In this document: positions 46,217 to 56,206 of the stretch, in pieces
Layout of the letters: each line of letters opens with the position of its first letter
How positions within the stretch are numbered: position 1 is the stretch's first letter
Source: an uncultured Pseudomonas sp.
Lineage (GTDB): Bacteria; Pseudomonadota; Gammaproteobacteria; Pseudomonadales; Pseudomonadaceae
DNA length: 64,000 nt
Reading direction: 5' to 3'
NCBI RefSeq assembly: GCF_946885955.1
Contig: NZ_CAMPHI010000001.1
Location: 1 to 64,000, forward strand
Notes under the pieces: model-generated
The model's database searches: none
What the model was told of the DNA's origin: nothing
What the model saw: only the letters and a program-made list of their open reading frames with translations
Program-made: the position numbers and the translations under genes

Positions 46217-46587
46217 TCGAGCGCGGCAGCACCCAGGACAGCGGCTCGGCCGCCGAGGCCCTGGCCCGGCGCCACCTGGAGCAGGAAGGCCTGCGCCTAC
46301 TGGCGCAGAACTGGAGCTGCAAGCGTGGTGAGCTCGATCTGGTCATGCTCGATCGCGATACAGTAGTATTCGTCGAAGTTCGCTACCGTCGACATCAAGC
46401 CTGGGGCGGCGCTGCAGAAAGCGTCGACGCGCGCAAGCGCCAGAAGCTGACCCTCGCCGCCCAGCACTTTTTGCAACAGGAATCGCGCTGGGCCAGCCAC
46501 CCCTGCCGCTTTGACGTGATAGCCATCAGCGCCAACGGCAATCACCCACCGCAACTGAACTGGATTCAAAACGCCTTTGATACCTGA
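46213..46587 (+). CDS. yraN: YraN family protein (UPF0102, endonuclease-like fold)
   Basis: A 124-residue protein of unknown role with a restriction-endonuclease-like fold. The signature is AAEALARRHLEQEGLRLLAQNW, then GELDLVMLDRDTVVFVEVRYR, which carries the acidic and Glu-X-Lys-like positions (here EVR). The start is best taken as the TTG at 46213, which overlaps the lpoA TGA stop; there is no ATG near the family start. The frame is open further upstream, but that part is a shadow of lpoA. Association with lpoA and gmhA is conserved. Confidence 0.9.
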   Translation: MIERGSTQDSGSAAEALARRHLEQEGLRLLAQNWSCKRGELDLVMLDRDTVVFVEVRYRRHQAWGGAAESVDARKRQKLTLAAQHFLQQESRWASHPCRFDVIAISANGNHPPQLNWIQNAFDT

Positions 46588-47741
<1,154 letters not shown>

Positions 47742-47778
47742 CCGCAGCTGCGTGCTGCGAGCAAAGTGAACAAAAACG

Positions 47779-47803
47779 CAGGGCGCCATAGGCGCCCTGT
47801 GTT
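47779..47803. terminator. Bidirectional terminator between dolP and sspB
   Basis: A perfect 9-bp stem, CAGGGCGCC with GGCGCCCTG, around a 3-nt loop. It is flanked by AAAAA on the left and GTTTT on the right, so it can work for both the forward lpoA-dolP unit and the opposing sspA-sspB unit. Confidence 0.82.
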
Positions 47804-47841
47804 TTACTTGAAGCTTGTGGCTTCCGGCCTGAAGCCAAGCA

Positions 47842-48246
47842 TCACTTGACCACTTTCAAACTAGGCCGACCGCTGGGACGCGGCGGCTCGTCGTCCGGCG
47901 GCCCCTGCTCGTCAGGCTCCTCATTGCCGGCCACCGGCGCTTCCAGATCGAAGACCATGCCCTGGCCATTCTCCCGGGCATAGATTGCCAATACCGCGAC
48001 AGCGGGCACATAGAGGCTGTGCGCTATGCCCCCGAAGCGCCCCTCGAAGCTCACCGCTTCGTTATCCATATGCAGATGACGCACGGCGCTGGGCGATACG
48101 TTGAGCACGATCTGCCCATCGCTGGCGAATCCGGGCGGCACCTGCACGCCGGCATATTCGGCATTGACCAGAAGATGGGGGGTGCAATCGTTATCGACGA
48201 TCCACTCGTAGAGCGAGCGAATCAGATAGGGACGACTGGAGTTCAT
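47842..48246 (-). CDS. sspB: ClpXP protease adaptor SspB
   Basis: Adaptor that delivers ssrA-tagged proteins from stalled ribosomes to ClpXP. The 134-residue protein has the substrate-binding domain (about 1-105, RPYLIRSLYEWIVDNDCTPHLLVNA) and an acidic flexible linker. The C-terminal ClpX-binding peptide RPSLKVVK closely matches the E. coli motif. The ATG at 48246 follows GGAGG; a preceding in-frame TTG is not needed. It lies downstream of sspA on the same strand. Confidence 0.97.
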   Translation of the reverse strand: MNSSRPYLIRSLYEWIVDNDCTPHLLVNAEYAGVQVPPGFASDGQIVLNVSPSAVRHLHMDNEAVSFEGRFGGIAHSLYVPAVAVLAIYARENGQGMVFDLEAPVAGNEEPDEQGPPDDEPPRPSGRPSLKVVK

Positions 48247-48409
48247 CAAAGCCTCCTCAAGCTTTACCGAGCCGTTCGAACCGGGCGAGCAGCGGCGCCA
48301 TAGGCGCTAAACACAAGCGCCGGAGCAGCGACGATGCCACTTGGCGCCCACAACACATGCATGCTCGCGGAGATCGGTAGTAACCGAACACCACGGTTCT
48401 CTGCGGCTA

Positions 48410-49027
48410 TTAGCGCATATCGCGCTCAACAGGGGAAAGACTAGCCTGAAAGGCCTCACGAGCGAACTGACGATCCATATAGTCGAGCAACGGCTTGGCG
48501 GCTTTCGGTAACTCGATACCCAAAACCGGCAAGCGCCAGAGAATCGGCAGCAGGCAACAATCGACCAGACTCAACTCCTCACTGAGGAAATAAGCCTTGT
48601 CGGCAAACAGTGGTGAAACGCCGGTCAGGCTCTCACGCAACTCCTTGCGCGCCAGCGCACGGGCCGGCTCCTTGCTACGCGAATCGAGAATCTGATCGAC
48701 CAACTTGCACCAGTCCCGCTGAATCCGATGGATCAACAGACGACTATTGGCACGAGCCACCGGATACACCGGCAACAATGGCGGATGCGGATAACGCTCA
48801 TCCAGGTATTCCATCACCACCGTCGACTCGTACAGCGCAAGATCGCGGTCCACCAGGGTCGGCAGGCTGGCGTAAGGATTGACCTCCAGCAGCCGCGGCG
48901 GGCAATTGCCACCCGTCACATTGATGATCTCGGCGCTGACACCCTTCTCGGCGAGCACGATGCGTACGCGGTGGGAATAGTGGTCGGCGGGGTCGGAGTA
49001 ACAGGCCAACCGATTGGTCACGCCCAT
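48410..49027 (-). CDS. sspA: Stringent starvation protein A SspA
   Basis: RNA-polymerase-associated regulator with a GST fold that supports stress survival and, in several species, virulence gene expression. The 205-residue protein begins [22 protein letters not shown] and has the conserved surface residues [14 protein letters not shown] near 80-93. It lacks GST catalysis in known cases. A GAGGAGG box precedes the ATG. It lies about 90 bp downstream of petC and upstream of sspB on the same strand. Confidence 0.97.
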   Translation of the reverse strand: MGVTNRLACYSDPADHYSHRVRIVLAEKGVSAEIINVTGGNCPPRLLEVNPYASLPTLVDRDLALYESTVVMEYLDERYPHPPLLPVYPVARANSRLLIHRIQRDWCKLVDQILDSRSKEPARALARKELRESLTGVSPLFADKAYFLSEELSLVDCCLLPILWRLPVLGIELPKAAKPLLDYMDRQFAREAFQASLSPVERDMR

Positions 49028-49119
49028 GGCGGTCCTCCTCGCTTATTTAAGTTATTCGGAAGCAGAAAAACTGCGCGCCCAACAGGGCGCGCAGATCAAC
49101 AGCGAAGGGAAGCGACGAT

Positions 49120-49899
49120 TTAATGCACGTCCTTCCAGTATTCGCGTTTGAGCAGGTAGGCAAACACGAAGAAGAACGCCAGGTACAACAGAACGTAGGT
49201 ACCGATACGCTCGCTTTTCAGCTTGACCGGGTTGGCCGAGTAGGCAAGGAAGGTAACCAGGTTCTTGATCTTCTCATCGAACTCTTCCTCGCTCAGCGAC
49301 CCCGATTTCGGCTCGATGGTCAGCTGATCGCAGGCTTCGTGAGTGATCGGCGTACCGGTCAGCGGGTCGAACAGCTTCTTGCCGTGCTCAACCACCTGTA
49401 CCTGCTTGCAACCGATGTACTGATGCCCTTGCAGGCCAGCCAACACGTTAGGCATGCCCACATTGGGGAAGACCATGTTGTTGGAGCCCAGCGGCCGGGT
49501 CGGATCGGCGTAGAAGGTACGCAGGTAGGTGTACAACCAGTCGGTACCACGCACGCGAGCAACCAGGGTCAGATCCGGCGGTGCAGCACCGAACCAGGTC
49601 TTGGCATTCTCGGGCTTCATGCCGATCTTCATGTGATCGCCGATCTTGGCATCGCTGAACACCACGTTATCCAACATGATTTCGTGCGGGATGCCCAGGT
49701 CGTCGGCAACACGCTCATAGCGCTGGAACTTGGCGCTATGGCAGCCCATGCAGTAGTTGGCAAACGTGTGCAAGCCGTCCTGCAGGGCAACCTTGTCGGT
49801 CAGATCGATATCGACTTCATCCAGATGCACGCCAGCTTCGTTAGCAAAGGCAAAGGCTGGCAGCGCAGCAATAACAAACGCAGCAAATAGCTTTTTCAT
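49120..49899 (-). CDS. petC: Cytochrome c1 of the bc1 complex
   Basis: Membrane-anchored c-type cytochrome that passes electrons from the Rieske protein to soluble cytochrome c. The 259-residue precursor has a signal peptide (cleavage near residue 19-20, AFAN), heme-binding CMGCH at residues 50-54, the PPDLTLVARVRG region and a C-terminal transmembrane helix at about 234-253. The ATG overlaps the petB stop (ATGA). It is the last gene of petABC. Confidence 0.98.
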   Translation of the reverse strand: MKKLFAAFVIAALPAFAFANEAGVHLDEVDIDLTDKVALQDGLHTFANYCMGCHSAKFQRYERVADDLGIPHEIMLDNVVFSDAKIGDHMKIGMKPENAKTWFGAAPPDLTLVARVRGTDWLYTYLRTFYADPTRPLGSNNMVFPNVGMPNVLAGLQGHQYIGCKQVQVVEHGKKLFDPLTGTPITHEACDQLTIEPKSGSLSEEEFDEKIKNLVTFLAYSANPVKLKSERIGTYVLLYLAFFFVFAYLLKREYWKDVH

Positions 49900-51110
49900 C
49901 AGCCCGTCACCCTTTCCGGAACCGGTTTGGTTTTTTCCATCCTGGTGTAGAACGGCATCAGGATGAAATACGCGAAGTACAGGAAGGTACAAACCTGCGA
50001 CAGCAACGTACGACCCGGAGTCGGCGCCAGCACACCCAGCACGCCCAGGATGACGAAAGACACGCAGAACACCAGCAGCCAGATCTTGCTCAGCCAACCT
50101 TTGTAACGCATCGACTTGACCGGGCTACGGTCCAGCCACGGCAGGACGAACAGGATGGCGATGGCAGCCCCCATGGCGATAACACCCATGAGCTTGTCCG
50201 GAATCGCCCGCAAAATTGCGTAGAACGGAGTGAAGTACCAGACCGGCGCGATGTGCGCAGGAGTCTTGAACGGGTTGGCGACTTCGAAGTTCGGCTTCTC
50301 GAGGAAGTAACCACCCATTTCAGGGAAGAAGAACACCACGAAGCAGAAGATGAACAGGAACACCACCACACCGACAATGTCTTTCACGGTGTAATAGGGA
50401 TGGAAAGGAATGCCGTCGAGCGGAATGCCGTTTTCATCTTTCTTCTTCTTGATCTCAACGCCGTCGGGGTTGTTCGAACCGACTTCGTGCAGCGCCAGGA
50501 TATGCAGCACCACCAGCCCCAGAATCACGATCGGCAACGCCACCACGTGCAGGGCGAAGAAGCGGTTCAGGGTAATCCCCGAAATCAGGTAGTCACCGCG
50601 AATCCACTGGGTCAGGTCGCCACCGATCACCGGAATGGCGCCGAACAGCGAGATGATCACCTGGGCACCCCAGTAGGACATCTGGCCCCACGGCAGCAGG
50701 TAGCCCATGAAGGCCTCTGCCATCAGCATCAGATAGATCAGCATGCCGAAGATCCACACCAGCTCGCGCGGTTTCTGGTAGGAGCCGTAGAGCAGACCGC
50801 GGAACATGTGCAGATAGACCACGATGAAGAATGCCGAAGCACCCGTCGAGTGCAGCAGACGCAGAATCCAGCCGAATTCGACGTCACGCATGATGTATTC
50901 GACCGAGGCGAATGCCTCTTCGGCCGACGGGTTGTAGCTCATGGTCAGCCAGACACCGGTGACGATCTGGTTGACCAGCACCAGCAATGCCAGGGAGCCG
51001 AAAAAGTAGAAGAAGTTGAAATTCTTCGGTGCGTAATACTTGCTCAGATGGTCTTCCCACATCTTGGTGGCGGGGAAGCGCGCATCCACCCATTCCATGA
51101 ACTTACTCAT
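49899..51110 (-). CDS. petB: Cytochrome b of the bc1 complex
   Basis: Eight-helix membrane subunit that binds two b hemes and both quinone sites. The 403-residue protein has LLHSTGASAFFIVVYLHMFRGL and LNRFFALHVVALPIVILGLVVLHI with the paired His ligands, PEMGGYF near the Qo region (PEWY-like position), and a C-terminal three-helix part. Adjacent ATG codons at 51113 and 51110 are both possible; the second matches the Pseudomonas start. Overlap with petA and petC suggests one operon. Confidence 0.97.
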   Translation of the reverse strand: MSKFMEWVDARFPATKMWEDHLSKYYAPKNFNFFYFFGSLALLVLVNQIVTGVWLTMSYNPSAEEAFASVEYIMRDVEFGWILRLLHSTGASAFFIVVYLHMFRGLLYGSYQKPRELVWIFGMLIYLMLMAEAFMGYLLPWGQMSYWGAQVIISLFGAIPVIGGDLTQWIRGDYLISGITLNRFFALHVVALPIVILGLVVLHILALHEVGSNNPDGVEIKKKKDENGIPLDGIPFHPYYTVKDIVGVVVFLFIFCFVVFFFPEMGGYFLEKPNFEVANPFKTPAHIAPVWYFTPFYAILRAIPDKLMGVIAMGAAIAILFVLPWLDRSPVKSMRYKGWLSKIWLLVFCVSFVILGVLGVLAPTPGRTLLSQVCTFLYFAYFILMPFYTRMEKTKPVPERVTG

Positions 51111-51703
51111 CATGCTTGCTCCTGGTCCACACCGATGACGATGACGTCATCCGTCTCGTATGTGTGCGGTGGCACCGGCAGGTTCAAGGGCGCAGGTTGC
51201 GCTTTGTAGACCCGGCCAGCGAGGTCATAGCGGGAACCATGGCAAGGGCAGAAATACCCTCCCACCCATTCGGCCCCGAGGTCGGCGGGCGCTACTTCAG
51301 GACGGAACGTTGGCGAGCAACCCAGGTGCGTGCACAACCCCACCAGCAGCAGCAGCTCCGGTCTGATCGAGCGTACGTGAGGATCGACATACCCTGGCTG
51401 GACCGACTTTTTCGACTCGGGGTCGGCCAGTCGCTCTTCGATCTTCACCAGATTCTTCAGGATTTCCTCAGTACGACGCACGATGAATACGGGTTGCCCC
51501 CTCCATTCGGCGACCATCTGCTGGCCAGGCTCGACCTTGCTCACGTTCACCTTCACAGGCGCACCGGCAGCTTTAGCCTTGGCACTCGGGAACCATGACC
51601 CCACGAACGGGACCGCGGCACCCACCGCTCCAGCAGCGCCCACCACAGAGGTGGCTGCTACCAAGAAGCGACGCCGGCCTGCATTCACGCCGTCATTGCT
51701 CAT
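51110..51703 (-). CDS. petA: Rieske iron-sulfur subunit of the bc1 complex
   Basis: Carries a [2Fe-2S] cluster that takes electrons from ubiquinol. The 197-residue protein has a twin-arginine signal (RRRFLVAA, residues 10-17) with the uncleaved membrane anchor at about 16-36. The cluster motifs are CTHLGC (Cys124, His126, disulfide Cys129) and CPCHGS (Cys152, Cys154, His155). A short hairpin (GGCCTG/CAGGCC, 51728-51744) lies in the leader 25 bp upstream. It is the first gene of petABC. Confidence 0.98.
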   Translation of the reverse strand: MSNDGVNAGRRRFLVAATSVVGAAGAVGAAVPFVGSWFPSAKAKAAGAPVKVNVSKVEPGQQMVAEWRGQPVFIVRRTEEILKNLVKIEERLADPESKKSVQPGYVDPHVRSIRPELLLLVGLCTHLGCSPTFRPEVAPADLGAEWVGGYFCPCHGSRYDLAGRVYKAQPAPLNLPVPPHTYETDDVIVIGVDQEQA

Positions 51704-51903
51704 TCAGTCGTCTCCCATCAGCTTTATGGCCTGTTGGTCAGGCCTCTACTAAGTAAATTTCGAGTCGCGCAAAAAATTCGCCAAATGGTAATGAAAAGCC
51801 CCTTTTCTGACAAGGTAATTACCCCGCCGATAAAGGCTTAACACCGCGCAGGGCGCGGGACTCAACACTGCGGCATAACACCGCAGGGCATTCTTACGCC
51901 CAT

Positions 51904-51941
51904 AAAAAACGCCCAGTTCCGCTAGGAAACTGGGCGTTTTT
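51904..51941 (-). terminator. rpsI: Intrinsic terminator of rplM-rpsI
   Basis: The stem ACGCCCAGTT with AACTGGGCGT, extended by two more pairs after a one-base bulge, is followed on the minus strand by six T residues. It lies 17 bp beyond the rpsI stop. A T-run on the other strand makes it potentially bidirectional. Confidence 0.88.
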
Positions 51942-51957
51942 GAACGCAGATAGCGAA

Positions 51958-52350
51958 TTAACGCTTGGAGTACTGCGGACGCTTACGCGCTTTACGCAGA
52001 CCAACCTTCTTACGTTCAACTTCACGAGCATCGCGAGTCACGAAGCCGGCCTTGCGCAGGGCAGGACGCAGAGCTTCGTCGTAGTCCATCAGAGCACGAG
52101 TGATGCCGTGACGGATTGCACCGGCCTGGCCACTCACGCCGCCACCGATAACGGTGACGTAGACGTCGAACTTCTCGGTCATCTCAACCAGTTCCAGCGG
52201 CTGACGAACTACCATGCGGGCAGTTTCGCGACCGAAGAAACCGTCGAGAGTACGGTTATTGATGGAGATCTTGCCAGTACCGGCACGCAGGAAAACGCGA
52301 GCGGTTGCAGTCTTGCGACGGCCAGTGCCGTAATTTTGAGTCGCCGACAT
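51958..52350 (-). CDS. rpsI: 30S ribosomal protein S9
   Basis: Small-subunit protein whose C-terminal tail reaches the P-site tRNA. The 130-residue protein has the signature [19 protein letters not shown] and ends in the basic tail [11 protein letters not shown]. The start [18 protein letters not shown] is typical. It lies 14 bp downstream of rplM in the universal L13-S9 operon. Confidence 0.99.
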   Translation of the reverse strand: MSATQNYGTGRRKTATARVFLRAGTGKISINNRTLDGFFGRETARMVVRQPLELVEMTEKFDVYVTVIGGGVSGQAGAIRHGITRALMDYDEALRPALRKAGFVTRDAREVERKKVGLRKARKRPQYSKR

Positions 52351-52364
52351 AATGAACTATTCCG

Positions 52365-52793
52365 TTAAATCTTCAGTTCTTGGGGCTGCTGAGCAGTGTG
52401 TGGGTGGGCAGCGCCCGCATACACCTTCAGCTTACGATACATGTCGCGACCCAGCGGATTCTTCGGCAGCATGCCTTTAACCGCGGTCTCGATCACACGC
52501 TCAGGCGCCTTGGCGATCAACTTTTCGAAGTTGATCGACTTGATGCCGCCCGGAAAACCGGAGTGAGAGTAGTACATCTTGTCGGTGGTCTTGGCACCGG
52601 TCACACGTACCTGCTCGGCATTGATCACAACGATGTAATCACCGGTGTCGACGTGCGGAGTGTATTCAGGCTTGTGCTTGCCACGCAGACGGCTGGCGAT
52701 TTCAGTAGCCAGACGACCCAGGGTCTGACCTGCAGCGTCGACGACGAACCAGTCGCGCTTTACTGTTTCAGGTTTAGCAGTAAAAGTTTTCAT
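52365..52793 (-). CDS. rplM: 50S ribosomal protein L13
   Basis: Early-assembly large-subunit protein. The 142-residue product matches the family length and start [20 protein letters not shown] and has the signature [25 protein letters not shown]. In E. coli L13 represses its own operon by binding the mRNA leader; a hairpin just upstream of this ATG could serve that purpose. It is the first gene of rplM-rpsI. Confidence 0.99.
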   Translation of the reverse strand: MKTFTAKPETVKRDWFVVDAAGQTLGRLATEIASRLRGKHKPEYTPHVDTGDYIVVINAEQVRVTGAKTTDKMYYSHSGFPGGIKSINFEKLIAKAPERVIETAVKGMLPKNPLGRDMYRKLKVYAGAAHPHTAQQPQELKI

Positions 52794-52804
52794 TCTTTAT
52801 AGCC

Positions 52805-52820
52805 TCAGGGGCCGCCCTGA
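52805..52820 (-). promoter_or_regulatory. rplM: Leader hairpin upstream of rplM
   Basis: TCAGGG and CCCTGA form a perfect 6-bp stem with a 4-nt loop, ending 11 bp before the rplM start codon. Its position over the ribosome-binding region makes it a candidate for L13 translational autoregulation (inference). Confidence 0.45.
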
Positions 52821-52835
52821 TAAATAAGACGGCGG

Positions 52836-52864
52836 ATCTTACTGAATAGTGCGTACTTTGACAA
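52836..52864 (-). promoter_or_regulatory. rplM: Sigma-70-like promoter of rplM-rpsI
   Basis: On the minus strand TTGTCA (52859-52864) and TAAGAT (52836-52841) are separated by exactly 17 bp. The predicted mRNA leader is about 35 nt and contains the hairpin at 52805-52820. Confidence 0.75.
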
Positions 52865-53040
52865 GGTCAAAGGCAGCCGCAAACAGGCGCTATCGGGGGC
52901 TCGGGTCAGCGCGTCCGTCATACGGCAAGATTCTTCGGCAGGCGGCGCATCACTTCCACTGCAGAAAGAGGTGCGCAATTATGCAGATTGCGAAAATAAA
53001 TACAACCTGATTGTATGGCCGTTTACCGAAGGAGCTCGAA

Positions 53041-54078
53041 ATGGATTATCGCCAACTAGGCCGGACGGATTTGCAGGTCAGTGCCTTATGCCTCGGCAGC
53101 ATGACCTGGGGTGAGCAAAACAGCGCCGACGACGCCTTCGCCCAGATCGAACGCAGCAAGGCCGCGGGGGTGAATTTCATCGACACCGCCGAAATGTACC
53201 CGGTGCCGCCGCGCGCCGAGACTTACAGCACCACTGAGCAAATCATCGGCGACTACTTCGCCAAGCACGGCGACCGGGCCGACTGGGTGCTGGCGAGCAA
53301 GGTCGCCGGGCCGGGCAACGGCATCGACTACATCCGCGGTGGTCAGCTCAAGCACAACCGCGCGCACATCACCGCCGCGCTGGACGCCAGCCTCAAACGT
53401 TTGCGCACCGATTGGATCGATCTGTATCAACTGCACTGGCCGGAGCGGCCGACCAACTTCTTCGGCCAGCTCGGCTACAAACACCGCGACAGCGACTTCA
53501 CACCGCTGGAAGAAACCCTCGAAGTGCTCGACGAACAGGTCAGGGCCGGCAAAATCCGCCATATCGGCCTGTCCAACGAAACACCCTGGGGCACCCTGAA
53601 ATTCCTGCAACTGGCCGAACAGCGCAACTGGTCGCGCGCCGTGTCGATTCAGAACCCCTACAACCTGCTCAACCGCAGCTTCGAGGTGGGTCTGGCGGAA
53701 ATCGCGATCCGCGAAGACTGCGGCCTGCTGGCATATTCGCCCCTGGCGTTCGGCATGCTCTCGGGCAAGTACGAGGGCGGCGCACGTCCGGCCAATGCGC
53801 GCATCAGCCTGTTCAGCCGCTTCGCTCGCTACACCAACCCACAAGCCGAAGCGGCCTGCTCGCACTATGTGGCCCTGGCCCGCGAGCACGGCCTCGATCC
53901 AGCGCAAATGGCTTTGGCATTCGTCACCGCGCAACCCTTCGTGACCAGCAATATCATCGGCGCCACCACGCTCGAACAGCTGGACAGCAACCTGGCCAGC
54001 GCACAACTACGACTCTCCGATGAAGTCCTCGCCGGAATCGAGGCCATTCATACCCGACAACCCAACCCCGCGCCCTAG
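53041..54078 (+). CDS. Aldo/keto reductase (Tas-like)
   Basis: A 345-residue NADPH-dependent oxidoreductase of the AKR superfamily, most similar to E. coli Tas. The catalytic residues are visible as Asp48 and Tyr53 (FIDTAEMYP), Lys in WVLASKVAG and His in LYQLHWPER. The cofactor motif near the C-terminus is SNIIGATTLEQL. The natural substrate is unknown. The ATG at 53041 follows AAGGAG 6 nt upstream; ten upstream codons are open but not conserved. It is convergent with nfi, with 14 bp between the ends. Confidence 0.94.
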   Translation: MDYRQLGRTDLQVSALCLGSMTWGEQNSADDAFAQIERSKAAGVNFIDTAEMYPVPPRAETYSTTEQIIGDYFAKHGDRADWVLASKVAGPGNGIDYIRGGQLKHNRAHITAALDASLKRLRTDWIDLYQLHWPERPTNFFGQLGYKHRDSDFTPLEETLEVLDEQVRAGKIRHIGLSNETPWGTLKFLQLAEQRNWSRAVSIQNPYNLLNRSFEVGLAEIAIREDCGLLAYSPLAFGMLSGKYEGGARPANARISLFSRFARYTNPQAEAACSHYVALAREHGLDPAQMALAFVTAQPFVTSNIIGATTLEQLDSNLASAQLRLSDEVLAGIEAIHTRQPNPAP

Positions 54079-54092
54079 GGTCTGTTGCCGCT

Positions 54093-54806
54093 TCAGAACA
54101 AGGGCTGCTGACCGCCACGGCTATCGCGCCGCGATGCCAGGCGGTCGGCCAGCCGGGTCGGCTCGGGCAGGCGGTAATGACGCACGCAAGCCATCACCAA
54201 ATCCGGCGCACGCTCAAGACTCACGCGATGGCCCGGCGAGACGATCAACGGTCGCACGCCGCGCTTGCTGCGCAGCACCCATCCGATTGTCCGGCCGTCT
54301 CGATCAAGCAAAGGCACCCGCGCCCCGCGCTGCTCCTGTAGCTGAGCATGGCTGCCGGTAAGGATTTTCTTGGCCACGCCGATGCTTGGCAGACCGCTCA
54401 CCACGCCCAGATGCGCGGCAATCCCCAGACCCCGCGGATGGGCGATGCCGTGGCCATCGACGAACACCAGATCGGGCTCACGGGGCAATCCCGCCAATGC
54501 CTGCAGCAATGCCGGCAATTCGCGAAAAGACAGCAGACCCGGCACATAAGGCATGCGCGTAGGGATACGTGCCACGCACTCGGCCAACGGCTCGAGGGTC
54601 AGTGCGTCGAGCAAAACCGCTGCCGCCCGGGTGATCGAACCATCCTCCTCGAAGCCGACATCGACACCGGCGAAGCGTTGCAAAGGCGGGTAGTCGTCTT
54701 CCAGCCGCACCCGTTCGGCCAGGCGCGTCTGCAGGGTCCGGGCAGCGGCTACGCTGCCGTCCCAGCCAGCGAATGGTTCCGCGGCGAGCTCACTCAAAGA
54801 CTTCAT
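54093..54806 (-). CDS. nfi: Endonuclease V (deoxyinosine 3'-endonuclease)
   Basis: DNA repair nuclease that cuts one base past deoxyinosine formed by adenine deamination. The 237-residue protein has the catalytic Asp in RFAGVDVGF, the damage-sensing wedge motif [31 protein letters not shown], and [22 protein letters not shown] box precedes the ATG. It lies about 80 bp downstream of the acyl-CoA dehydrogenase on the same strand. I do not recall nfi at this place in P. aeruginosa, so it is probably an insertion relative to that order. Confidence 0.95.
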   Translation of the reverse strand: MKSLSELAAEPFAGWDGSVAAARTLQTRLAERVRLEDDYPPLQRFAGVDVGFEEDGSITRAAAVLLDALTLEPLAECVARIPTRMPYVPGLLSFRELPALLQALAGLPREPDLVFVDGHGIAHPRGLGIAAHLGVVSGLPSIGVAKKILTGSHAQLQEQRGARVPLLDRDGRTIGWVLRSKRGVRPLIVSPGHRVSLERAPDLVMACVRHYRLPEPTRLADRLASRRDSRGGQQPLF

Positions 54807-54885
54807 GACATCCTCCAGGCATTTGTCTGTTGGAGCGCCATGGCATTGCGCAAGTTCGCCGCCGGAACAGCGGCGTCTTCGGCGG

Positions 54886-56022
54886 TTACAGCGAGCGGGC
54901 GATGATTTCCTTCATGATTTCATTGGTACCGGCATATATCCGCTGCACCCGGGCATCGGCCCAGGCCCGCGCCACCGGATATTCCCACATGAAACCGTAA
55001 CCGCCGTGCAGCTGCACGCACTCATCGAGCACCTTGCATTGCAGGTCGGTACCCCAGTACTTGAGCATGGCCGCGGTCGGCACATCCAGCTTGCCCTGCA
55101 GGTGCAGCTCCAGGCAGCGGTCGACGAATACCCGGCCGACCTGGATTTCGGTCGCCATCTCGGCCAGCTTGAAGCGGGTGTTCTGAAAGTCCGCAATGGC
55201 CTTGCCGAACGCTTTGCGCTCGCGGGTGTACTCCAGCGTCCACTTCAGTGCAGCCTCGGCCGAAACCAGCGCCCCGATGCCCACGGTCAAACGTTCCTGA
55301 GGCAGTTCCTGCATCAGATAAGCGAAGCCCATACCGGCCTGCCCGAGCAGGTTTTCCTTGGGCACCCGCACATCCTGGAAAAACAGCTCGGAGGTGTCCT
55401 GGGCCTTCATACCGACCTTCTCCAGGCGCTTGCCCTTGGCAAAACCCGGCGAGTCGGCCTCGACCAGAAACAGACTGGTGCCCTTGGCGCCGGCCTTGGG
55501 ATCGGTCTTGGCCACCACTATCACCAGATCGGCCAGGTAGCCGTTGGTGATAAAGGTCTTGGAGCCGTTGATCACGTACTCGTCGCCCTCCAGCACCGCG
55601 GTGGTTTTCACCCCCTGCAGGTCGGAGCCCGCACCCGGCTCGGTCATCGCAATCGCGGTGACCATCTCGCCGGAGACCAGCTTCGGCAGGTACTTGTGCT
55701 TCAGCGCTTCGGAACCGTAATGCAGGATATAGGGCGCGACTATGTCCGAATGCAGGGAGAAGCCGATGCCGGTCAACCCCAGACGCCCGACCTCCTCGAT
55801 CACCACGGCGCTGTAGAGAAAATCCGCGGACATGCCGCCGTACTCTTCAGGAATGTGCGAGCAAAGCATGCCCGCCTCGCCGGCCTTGTTCCATAAAGCG
55901 CGATCGATATGACCATCCTTCTCCCACTGCTGATGGAAGGGCACCGCCTCCTGTTCGAGAAACTTGCGCACACTGTCGCGAAAGAGCTCGTGCTCGGGAC
56001 TGAACAACGTTCTGGGAATCAT
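54886..56022 (-). CDS. Acyl-CoA dehydrogenase, long-chain (LCAD)-like
   Basis: A 378-residue flavoenzyme that introduces a trans-2 double bond into acyl-CoA. It shows [11 protein letters not shown] and SKTFITNG (FAD and substrate binding). The catalytic Glu is in helix G as in LCAD and isovaleryl-CoA dehydrogenase (Glu243 in ELPQERL), since the MCAD-type position reads YAGTNEI with Ala. [15 protein letters not shown] also resembles LCAD. The ATG at 56022 has AGGTG upstream; 16 earlier codons are not conserved. The chain-length preference is inferred only. Confidence 0.93.
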   Translation of the reverse strand: MIPRTLFSPEHELFRDSVRKFLEQEAVPFHQQWEKDGHIDRALWNKAGEAGMLCSHIPEEYGGMSADFLYSAVVIEEVGRLGLTGIGFSLHSDIVAPYILHYGSEALKHKYLPKLVSGEMVTAIAMTEPGAGSDLQGVKTTAVLEGDEYVINGSKTFITNGYLADLVIVVAKTDPKAGAKGTSLFLVEADSPGFAKGKRLEKVGMKAQDTSELFFQDVRVPKENLLGQAGMGFAYLMQELPQERLTVGIGALVSAEAALKWTLEYTRERKAFGKAIADFQNTRFKLAEMATEIQVGRVFVDRCLELHLQGKLDVPTAAMLKYWGTDLQCKVLDECVQLHGGYGFMWEYPVARAWADARVQRIYAGTNEIMKEIIARSL

Positions 56023-56063
56023 GCTGGCACCTGGGCTGGAGATAGGACGCGAGATAACGACTT

Positions 56064-56085
56064 TAACCAAGCAAACGCTTGGTTA
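56064..56085. promoter_or_regulatory. Palindromic operator between the acyl-CoA dehydrogenase and GlxA-type regulator genes
   Basis: TAACCAAGC (56064-56072) and GCTTGGTTA (56077-56085) are perfect 9-bp arms around AAAC. The 22-bp dyad lies 41 bp upstream of the dehydrogenase start and 121 bp upstream of the regulator. Its form is typical of TetR-family operators for fatty-acid degradation genes. Confidence 0.65.
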
Positions 56086-56206
56086 CACTGGACACAAACG
56101 CCAAAAAATAAGACGATCCAGCCGTATCTTGACCGCTTTCCCACCTCAATCAGCCAAGCGCGTCGCCCATGCCATTTCCGTACGTCCTCAGCCAGGAAGA
56201 ACAACG

